From: Myxococcota bacterium
Lineage (GTDB): Bacteria; Myxococcota_A; Polyangia; HGW-17; JAJRWW01
Assembly (NCBI GenBank): GCA_024276595.1
Contig: JAJRWW010000544.1
Span: 1 to 15,675, forward strand
Length of the DNA stretch: 15,675 bases
Direction: 5' to 3'
Below, one piece after another: positions 6,759 to 15,675 of this stretch; position 1 is the stretch's first letter; every line of letters begins with the position of its first letter. The notes beneath the pieces are model-generated. The model was given only the letters and a program-made list of their open reading frames with translations. It did no database searches and was not told the origin of the DNA. Made by a program: the position numbers and the translations under genes.

Positions 6759-7721
6759 TTACGGGGTTTTCTCGGGCGAAGAGTCGCCTCTCTTGTCGCG
6801 GGCCCCAAAGACCCGCAGCAACCTGTAGTCGCTCTCCGCCTGGGGGGTGGGCTCAGCCACTGCAAGCAGCTCGTCTCCGGCCACAAGCGCAAAGGGGCCC
6901 GGTCGGCGTGGGCGCACATGGAGCTCCTCCCAGGTGAGCCTCTGGCCCTGGCGAGTCCGCATGGCCTGGTCCGGGGTGCACTCCAGGCAGCTCATGGTGG
7001 AGGCTGCCCAGCTCCGCGGCGAGACAAGACGCTCTCCCACCGACTCCGCAGTCAGCTCATGTAGCGGCAGGGCGTGGGCCACCGAGAGATCCCCCACCCG
7101 GGTGCGGCGGAGCTGGGTCACATGCGCCCCAGGACCGAGCATGTCCCCCAGGTCTGCCACGAGCTGGCGGACATAGGTGCCCTTGGAGCAGTCCACGACC
7201 AGGCGCAGGCGCGGCAGGTCCAGCTCCAGCAGCTCCAGACGATGGATCGTCACCCTCCGCCTGGGTGGAGTCACATCTTGCCCCTGGCGGGCCAGCTCGT
7301 GGAGCCGGCGCCCGCTCACCCGTACCGCGGAGAAGCGGGGCACCACCTGGGAGATCTCACCGCGGAGGGAGGCCATGGCTCGCTCCACCGTGTCCTGGCC
7401 CAAGTCAGGCGCCAGGGGCGACTCCTGCAGGATCTCCCCGTCGGCGTCCAGCGTGTCGGTGCGCTGGCCCAGGCGGCAGGTGACCTCGTAGGTCTTGTCG
7501 TGGGCGGTGGCAAAGGGGCTGAGCTTGGTGGCCTCTCCCAGCAGCATGGGCAGCAGCCCGGTGGCGAGGGGGTCGAGGGTGCCGGCGTGACCAACCCGAG
7601 GCTGCCGGGCCATGCGCCTGACCCGAATCACGACGTCGTGGGAGGTGATGCCCGAGGGCTTGTCCACCAGGAGCAGCCCGGTGGGGCCAGCGCCGGAGCG
7701 CCTGAACCGGCGGCGGCTCAA
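6759..7721 (-). CDS. truB: tRNA pseudouridine-55 synthase
   Basis: TruB converts U55 of the T-arm of most tRNAs to pseudouridine and also acts as a tRNA-folding chaperone. The 320-aa product begins its catalytic domain with GLLLVDKPSGITSHDVV (15-31). It carries GHAGTLDPLATGLL (44-57), where Asp50 is the catalytic nucleophile, then KTYEV (76-80), RFSAVRVSGRRLHELAR (129-145) and CSKGTYVRQLVADLG (178-192). A PUA-like C-terminal part covers roughly 245-295. The reading frame continues upstream to 7919, but that part overlaps the Sel1 lipoprotein gene and is out of character. The best start is TTG 7721, whose TTGA overlaps the lipoprotein TGA, giving a normal family length. A TTG start with only a weak upstream G-rich site suggests dependence on translation of the preceding gene. 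Confidence 0.93.
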   Translation of the reverse strand: MSRRRFRRSGAGPTGLLLVDKPSGITSHDVVIRVRRMARQPRVGHAGTLDPLATGLLPMLLGEATKLSPFATAHDKTYEVTCRLGQRTDTLDADGEILQESPLAPDLGQDTVERAMASLRGEISQVVPRFSAVRVSGRRLHELARQGQDVTPPRRRVTIHRLELLELDLPRLRLVVDCSKGTYVRQLVADLGDMLGPGAHVTQLRRTRVGDLSVAHALPLHELTAESVGERLVSPRSWAASTMSCLECTPDQAMRTRQGQRLTWEELHVRPRRPGPFALVAGDELLAVAEPTPQAESDYRLLRVFGARDKRGDSSPEKTP

Positions 7722-8305
7722 GGGGTCTGCCCGCGGGGCCGCGTCGGGGGCGACGGGGATCCCGGAGACGCTCCCAGCATCCGGCAGGCCGCGGCGTGCT
7801 TGGCCCTGCAGGCCTCCTGGAGGTAGTAGCCGGCCCGGTCTCTGTCGGCCGCCCCACCCTTGCCATCTTGCCACATCACGCCGAGCTTGAAGCAGGCGTC
7901 GGCCACCCCCTCGCTGCACGCGGCCTTGTGGTAGGATCGGGCCCGGGCCGGGCTTCGCTTAAAGGCGCTGTTGCCAAGCCGGTACATCTCGCCCAGGTTG
8001 TAGCATCCCTCGGGGACGCCCCCGCTGCACCTGGCCTGCTCGATCTTTCGGAGCTCAACGCATGCCCTAGCCATGGCGCCGTGGCAGGCGGTCTTGAAGT
8101 AGCCCCGCGCCCGGTCCAGGGCCTGGGCATCTGTGGACCTGGCCGCATAGCGCCGACCCAGCTCGTAGCAGGCGGCGAGGTCTCCCTCGTCGCAGGCAGT
8201 AGGGCTGGCGGTCGCGTTGCGCGGGCCTGCACCCCTTGGACAGCCGGCCAGTAGAAAAAGTCCGCTCAGCATGATCCCTGAGATCCCGATGCTCCTTTGC
8301 CTCAT
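7718..8305 (-). CDS. Sel1-repeat lipoprotein with C-x7-C cysteine pairs
   Basis: A 195-aa secreted lipoprotein. Residues 1-21 form a type II signal peptide ending in LLAGC, with Cys22 as the lipidation site. The mature part is built of Sel1-like (TPR-related) alpha repeats, with hallmarks such as AACYELGRRYA (44-54), EGCYNLGEMYRLG (99-111) and DACFKLGVMW (136-145). Ten cysteines form five pairs, all separated by seven residues: 38/46, 74/82, 93/101, 130/138 and 166/174. This is the disulfide-stapled pattern known from the Helicobacter cysteine-rich (Hcp) family. The C-terminal 20 residues are Pro/Ser-rich. ATG 8305 has GAGG 7 nt upstream; an earlier in-frame ATG at 8362 would bury the signal peptide. 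A TTGACT (8357-8362) resembles a -35 element but no good -10 follows. It separates nrnA from truB and overlaps truB's start. Function is unknown. Confidence 0.88.
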   Translation of the reverse strand: MRQRSIGISGIMLSGLFLLAGCPRGAGPRNATASPTACDEGDLAACYELGRRYAARSTDAQALDRARGYFKTACHGAMARACVELRKIEQARCSGGVPEGCYNLGEMYRLGNSAFKRSPARARSYHKAACSEGVADACFKLGVMWQDGKGGAADRDRAGYYLQEACRAKHAAACRMLGASPGSPSPPTRPRGQTP

Positions 8306-8400
8306 GGCACAACCTCGTCTGCGAAGGTAGCTCGATGTTGGCATGTGCTCCCCACAAGTCAAGACGCCCTGTGGGTTGGGCCGGGTGAGGGTCGTCTCGC

Positions 8401-9432
8401 TCAGGTCCTTGGGGATGGGTCCCAGGTCGTGTCCTGGACCGGGCCATCCACAGGTGCGCTCCCGACCGAGTCCTCCAGGGCGGCCTCCAGCAGTTCCAGC
8501 AGGCGCCGCTGCACGTCCTTAGGGGAGCCGTCCATTTGGCATCCCGCTGCGTTGGGGTGGCCGCCGCCTCCCAGGCGCTGGGCCAGGCGCCCCACGTTCA
8601 CGCGCCCCTTGGAGCGCATACTGATGCGGCAGGAGGGGCCTCGCTGCAGCACCTGGACGGCCACCTCCACCCCCTCGATGGCGCGAGCGTAGTTGATGAA
8701 CCCATCGAGCATGGACTCATCTGCGTTGCAGGCGCTGAGCATCCCCTCGGTGACCGAGAGAGAGGCGATGTGACCCGAGGCAGAGAGCTCCAGGGAGGCC
8801 AGCACCTGTCCCAGCAGGCGGACCCGCTCCACGGGGTTGTTCTCGTACAGCTTCACCGCCAGATCCCAGGGGCGGATGCCCGTCTCCGCAAGCCTTGCCG
8901 CGAGCCGCAGGGCGCGAGCGTCGGTGCTGGAGTAACGGAAGCCGCCGGTGTCCGTGTACAGAGCACACCACAGCAGCTCGCCCATGGTGGCGTCCAGGGT
9001 CACCTCGAGGGCAGAGGAGAGCTCTGCCACGAGGATTCCGGTGGCCGCCGCCCCCGGGTCGTGCCAACGCAGGTCGCCGAAGGGCTTGGAGGAGCTGTGG
9101 TGGTCCAGGACGATGAGGGTGCCCGCCGCCTCCCTGGAGGGCATCTGGTCTCCCAGCAGGGCCTGGTCTCCCGTGTCCACGGCGACCGTGGCGTCAAAGC
9201 GCATCCCGGGGTCGACCTTTCGCACAATGGTGTCGGCCAGGGGCAGGGTGACGAACTGCTTCGGGACGCTGTCCTGGCTGTACAGGGTCGCTTCAATCCC
9301 GAGCTTGCCCAGGATCCTGCCCAGGGCGAGCATGGAGCCCAGCGCGTCCCCATCCGGGTTTCGGTGGCAGGTGACGAGCACCCTGTGGGCAGCCATGAGG
9401 GTCTGGACGATCTGCCGTGGGGGCGCGGCCAT
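8401..9432 (-). CDS. nrnA: Bifunctional oligoribonuclease/pAp phosphatase, DHH-DHHA1 family
   Basis: NrnA degrades 2-5-mer nanoRNAs and dephosphorylates 3'-phosphoadenosine 5'-phosphate, recycling mono-ribonucleotides. The 343-aa protein has the complete DHH metal site: HRNPDGDALGS (23-33; H23, D27, D29), VAVDTGD (83-89; D86), LDHHSSS (109-115) and YTDTGGFRYSS (159-169; D161). The C-terminal DHHA1 domain carries RISMRSKGRVNVGRLA (269-284) and GGGGHPNAAG (288-297) for substrate binding. A tail of about 20 residues rich in Asp/Ser/Pro follows. Its ATG lies 2 nt after the rbfA stop; the Shine-Dalgarno match is weak (GGAG 13 nt away), consistent with coupled translation. This order, rbfA-nrnA-truB, is common in bacteria. 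Confidence 0.93.
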   Translation of the reverse strand: MAAPPRQIVQTLMAAHRVLVTCHRNPDGDALGSMLALGRILGKLGIEATLYSQDSVPKQFVTLPLADTIVRKVDPGMRFDATVAVDTGDQALLGDQMPSREAAGTLIVLDHHSSSKPFGDLRWHDPGAAATGILVAELSSALEVTLDATMGELLWCALYTDTGGFRYSSTDARALRLAARLAETGIRPWDLAVKLYENNPVERVRLLGQVLASLELSASGHIASLSVTEGMLSACNADESMLDGFINYARAIEGVEVAVQVLQRGPSCRISMRSKGRVNVGRLAQRLGGGGHPNAAGCQMDGSPKDVQRRLLELLEAALEDSVGSAPVDGPVQDTTWDPSPRT

Positions 9433-9434
9433 GG

Positions 9435-9794
9435 CTAGCTCGGCTCCATGTCTGCGAGGATGGCGTCCACCCTCCTGCCCCTCTGAACGGCGGGATCGAT
9501 GTGAAAGCGCAGGGCAGGGGTTCGCTTGAGCGTCACCCGCCGGGCCACCGCCGTGCGGAGGAAGGGGGCGGCGCTGGAGAAGCCGCGCATCATGTCGTCG
9601 AGCACGTCTGGGGACTGCTCAGGGGCCATCACGTAGACGTTGGCCAGGGAGAGGTCGGCGGTCACCGTCACGCCGGTGATGGTGATCAACCCTGCCGCCC
9701 GGAGGCGGGGGTCACGCAGGCCCTCCCGGAGCACCTCCGCCAGGGCGGACTGAACCGTGGCGCCCACTCGGGCGGCTCGCCTGGATTCAGCCAT
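9435..9794 (-). CDS. rbfA: 30S ribosome-binding factor A
   Basis: RbfA is a KH-fold assembly factor that binds 16S rRNA in the late 30S subunit and helps maturation of its 5' end. The 119-aa product has the usual length and pattern: RRAARVGATVQSALAEVL (5-22), RDPRL (27-31), ITITGVTVTADLSLANVYV (37-55) and FHIDPAVQRGRRVDAIL (97-113). ATG 9794 is preferred because GGTGA lies 5 nt upstream and MAESRRAARVG is a typical family N-terminus; an in-frame ATG at 9809 is possible. The gene overlaps the end of the DUF503 gene by 8 nt and ends 2 nt before nrnA, so it is clearly within the operon. Confidence 0.92.
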   Translation of the reverse strand: MAESRRAARVGATVQSALAEVLREGLRDPRLRAAGLITITGVTVTADLSLANVYVMAPEQSPDVLDDMMRGFSSAAPFLRTAVARRVTLKRTPALRFHIDPAVQRGRRVDAILADMEPS

Positions 9795-10212
9795 GGTCCT
9801 CACCGCCATCTTCTGCGTGCCGAGGGGGATCTCTGTCGGGGCTGCGAAGGGAGTCGGATCCCATGGCGAAGCCGCCGCCCGGCTCGCAGCCGGCCAGATC
9901 CCCCAGCCGGGCGGAGTCGTCCTCGCCAAAGGCGATGATCTCCGAGAGCCTGCCCAGGGGCGTGGCCAGGTGCTGGTTGTCCAAAAACCGCATGATCTCA
10001 GATAGCATGTGCTCCACGTGATCGCCATCTTTGCCCACCACTGCCACTCCTATGGCGGTGCGTTGCCACAGATCCTGGTGGTCCACCTCGTTGACGCTTA
10101 CCTTGAACCTGGCGCGCGTCTTGTCAATGAGCTTGCGCACCACGTGGCGCTTGGCCTTCAAGGATCGAGCGTGGGGGACGTGGTACTCGAGACGCGCGAC
10201 TGCAACAAACAT
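9787..10212 (-). CDS. ylxP: DUF503 (YlxP-like) protein with C-terminal extension
   Basis: The first ~96 residues fit the DUF503/YlxP family, a small alpha/beta protein encoded between infB and rbfA in many bacteria and thought to help ribosome maturation, though its exact role is unclear. Visible family features are an initial beta strand MFVAVARLEYHVP, then HARSLKAKRHVVRKLIDKTR (14-33), FKVSVNEVDHQDLWQRTAIGV (36-56) and EHMLSEIMRFLD (67-78). Family members are usually around 90-100 aa; this one is 141 aa, with a tail rich in Gly, Asp and Pro whose last codons overlap rbfA. No Shine-Dalgarno sequence precedes ATG 10212; the upstream stretch is pyrimidine-rich (CTCTCCCCCC), so the start is less certain than the family assignment. 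Confidence 0.85.
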   Translation of the reverse strand: MFVAVARLEYHVPHARSLKAKRHVVRKLIDKTRARFKVSVNEVDHQDLWQRTAIGVAVVGKDGDHVEHMLSEIMRFLDNQHLATPLGRLSEIIAFGEDDSARLGDLAGCEPGGGFAMGSDSLRSPDRDPPRHAEDGGEDHG

Positions 10213-10266
10213 CGGCTATGGGGGGAGAGGGTGAGTGGAGGAGCACAGAGGCCCGGGCAGACCGAG

Positions 10267-13009
<2,743 letters not shown>

Positions 13010-13017
<8 letters not shown>

Positions 13018-13037
13018 GAGCTTTCGCCATTTCTCCT
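13010..13037 (-). promoter_or_regulatory. infB start region with mini-ORF and misplaced SD
   Basis: AGGAG (13033-13037) lies 15 nt before the infB ATG (13017), too far for optimal use, but only 2 nt before an out-of-frame ATG at 13030. That ATG opens a six-codon frame (MAKAHG, then TAG) that overlaps the infB start and ends at 13010. Either infB depends on ribosomes arriving from ylxR, or the mini-ORF takes part in re-initiation. The arrangement is visible; its use is inference. Confidence 0.35.
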
Positions 13038-13044
13038 TTCGGTC

Positions 13045-13419
13045 TCACAGCGATCCCGAACTGCCTGTCGCCTCGGCCCGCAGCATCTCGCGCAGGGCGG
13101 ACAGGCTCGCCCGCTGCGCCGACGCCGTGGGGCACCTGGCGATCCGTTTTAGCCGCGACTCGACCACGGTCACGGCTGAGAGTGCAATCTGCTCTGCAGC
13201 AGGAATATCGGAATGGGTGCGCAGCCCGCGGGCGATGGCGCCCTTCTTGATGGCCAGCCGGAGGCACCTGGCCCTGGGGCACACGTAGGCGCCGCGACCC
13301 CGCCTCCGGAGCTGGTTCACCACCACCCGGCCGTCATCGGCCCGGGCCAGGCGGATCAGCTCGGGCTGCGGCGCTCTACGCCGGCAGCTCACGCACATGC
13401 GAATGGGTACAGCGCACAT
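13045..13419 (-). CDS. ylxR: YlxR-family (DUF448) RNA-binding protein
   Basis: The 124-aa product shows the YlxR fold signature: MCVSCRRRAPQPELIRLA (8-25), DDGRVVV (28-34), RRGRGAYVCPRARCL (39-53) and KKGAIARGLR (58-67), with a basic surface. YlxR proteins lie between nusA and infB; work on other bacteria links them to RNA or nucleoid binding, including RNase P, and to regulation of many genes. The typical family length is about 90 aa, so about 50 residues (70-124) are extra, mostly helical Ala/Ser/Arg/Leu sequence. ATG 13419 is chosen, 10 nt after the nusA stop with AAGGAG 13 nt upstream; ATG 13398 (MCVSC) would also preserve the domain. Part of its 3' end has a different shadow frame, which I discount. 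Confidence 0.88.
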   Translation of the reverse strand: MCAVPIRMCVSCRRRAPQPELIRLARADDGRVVVNQLRRRGRGAYVCPRARCLRLAIKKGAIARGLRTHSDIPAAEQIALSAVTVVESRLKRIARCPTASAQRASLSALREMLRAEATGSSGSL

Positions 13420-13429
13420 GGGAATACGT

Positions 13430-15087
<1,658 letters not shown>

Positions 15088-15088
<1 letters not shown>

Positions 15089-15564
15089 CAGAAATCCCCT
15101 TGGTAGACTAGGTTCGCCCGGGCCACGTCCGACACCGCGAAGCGAAACAGCTCGCCGTCTACCTCCATGGACACCTCGCCAGCGTCCACGCCCTTGAGCT
15201 CGCCCTTGAGCCGCTTTCGGCCAGAGGGCAGTGGATTGGTGAGGGTCACCTTTGCCATGCGACCCACAAAACGTGCGTAGTCGGCTTCCCGCACCAGCGG
15301 ACGATCGAGGCCGGGAGTGGAGACCTCCAGGGAGTAGGAGCAGTCGATCGTCTCTTCCACGTCCAGCACGTGGGAGAGGCGCCGGCTGACCGTGGCACAG
15401 TCGTCCACGGTCACGCCCGTGCGCTCGTTGTCGATGAAGAGACGGAGCACGCGCCGACCCATCTGACTGGTCCATTCTACCAGCAACAGGTCGAAGCCTG
15501 CCTCCTCCACCACCGCGCGGCAGAGCTGATCTAGAGCGTCGGTTTTCTTGTTGGCGTGCTGCAT
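15088..15564 (-). CDS. rimP: Ribosome maturation factor RimP
   Basis: RimP is needed for assembly of the 3' domain of the 30S subunit. The 158-aa product has the expected length and two-domain structure: an N-terminal alpha/beta domain with EEAGFDLLLVEW (20-31), RRVLRLFID (37-45) and GVTVDDCATVSRRLSHVLD (50-68), the signature YSLEVSTPGLDRPL (77-90), then an SH3-like C-terminal domain (about 95-158). ATG 15564 is chosen because MQHANKKTDALDQL fits the family; the frame extends to a TTG at 15639, but that section runs through a terminator hairpin. The Shine-Dalgarno match is weak (GGCAGG about 7 nt upstream). The stop shares one base with the nusA start. This is the first gene of the minus-strand operon inside the window. 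Confidence 0.94.
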
Positions 15565-15586
15565 CCTGGCGCCTGCCCGGAGACCT

Positions 15587-15620
15587 AAAAAAAAAGGCCG
15601 GTCCCAAAAGGGACCCGCCT
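15587..15620 (-). terminator. Intrinsic terminator in the rimP leader
   Basis: Reading the minus strand, AGGC-g-GGTCCC (15620-15610) pairs with GGGACC-g-GCCT (15605-15595) around a TTTT loop, an 11-position stem with a single G/G mismatch, followed directly by nine T residues (15595-15587). This is a textbook Rho-independent terminator pointing toward rimP, whose ATG is only 22 nt beyond the T-tract. It either ends an upstream transcript with read-through into the operon, or is a leader attenuator. Confidence 0.85.
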
Positions 15621-15630
15621 CACTCGCGGG
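15614..15630 (-). promoter_or_regulatory. Possible antiterminator stem overlapping the terminator
   Basis: On the minus strand CCCGC (15630-15626) can pair with GCGGG (15618-15614) over a 7-nt loop. GCGGG is part of the 5' arm of the terminator hairpin, so the two structures exclude each other. A five-bp GC stem is weaker than the terminator, so switching would need a bound protein or timing effect. This is a structural possibility, not evidence of function. Confidence 0.3.
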
Positions 15631-15633
15631 GTT

Positions 15634-15675
15634 ACCCAATATAGTGGGTTCATATATGCCAAAGACGTGGATATA
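15634..15675 (-). promoter_or_regulatory. AT-rich stretch with possible -10 for the rimP operon
   Basis: The last 40 bases are distinctly AT-rich. On the minus strand TATATT (15643-15638) matches 5 of 6 bases of a -10 hexamer, but the bases 16-18 nt upstream (GTCTTT area, 15660-15667) are a poor -35. The hexamer sits between the arms of a small ACCCA/TGGGT inverted repeat (15634-15649). If used, the transcript would begin near 15632, just before the terminator. A second AT-rich motif, CATATATG (15651-15658), would need a -35 beyond the window. Confidence 0.25.

Noticed and set aside
7722..7919. N-terminal extension of TruB
   Set aside because: It overlaps the Sel1 lipoprotein gene entirely and reads as Arg/Gly/Gln-rich shadow sequence.
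15565..15639. TTG start adding 25 residues to RimP
   Set aside because: The added codons are the terminator hairpin and T-tract; the RimP family begins near ATG 15564.

Overview
The window is high-GC, densely coding DNA that looks like a chromosome segment of a myxobacterium-like deltaproteobacterium (Myxococcota in the broad sense, possibly Bradymonadales-like). This assignment is inference. It rests on a lipoprotein with an Asn-rich linker and repeated CGDGV...CDDG units (the 'Myxococcus cysteine-rich repeat'/DUF4215 type), an FHA-domain sigma-54 activator, an XPB-type helicase paired with a DUF790/Bax1 nuclease, and a rimP-nusA-ylxR-infB-ylxP-rbfA-nrnA-truB gene order. I see no tRNA, rRNA, CRISPR array, insertion sequence or integrase.

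Layout. (1) 1-651, minus: N-terminal 217 codons of a cysteine-rich repeat lipoprotein that runs off the left edge. (2) 652-943: no intact gene, but a 43-codon start-less reading frame (761-892) that looks like a gene remnant. (3) 944-2302, minus: FHA + AAA+ + Fis-type HTH sigma-54-dependent regulator. (4) A 202-bp divergent gap with a candidate promoter for the regulator and a nested inverted repeat ending 3 nt before the helicase start. (5) 2505-5110, plus: XPB-like SF2 helicase and DUF790/Bax1-like nuclease, overlapping by 4 nt (GTGA). (6) 5111-5168: short convergent gap. (7) 5169-15564, minus: a long, nearly gap-free run read from right to left as rimP, nusA, ylxR, infB, ylxP (DUF503), rbfA, nrnA, a Sel1-repeat lipoprotein, truB and an FGGY sugar kinase. 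(8) 15565-15675: leader region of that run, with a strong intrinsic terminator directly before rimP.

How the genes work together. The large minus-strand cluster is the conserved ribosome-maturation/transcription-translation operon: RimP and RbfA mature the 30S subunit, NusA controls elongation and termination, IF-2 starts translation, YlxR and YlxP are small accessory proteins, NrnA degrades nanoRNA and pAp, and TruB makes tRNA Psi55. Two genes depart from the usual set: a lipoprotein with cysteine-paired Sel1 repeats between nrnA and truB (stop/start overlap with truB), and an FGGY carbohydrate kinase after truB. The terminator upstream of rimP has almost no room for a promoter after it, so the operon is probably entered by read-through, which suggests attenuation, possibly NusA-linked.

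The most distinctive module is the helicase-nuclease pair. Its best-studied relatives are archaeal XPB-Bax1 complexes that remodel and cut DNA bubbles. This copy lacks the RED tripeptide expected after motif III. Its start codon is preceded by a structure that could hide the ribosome-binding site. The divergent sigma-54 regulator is an obvious but unproven candidate controller.
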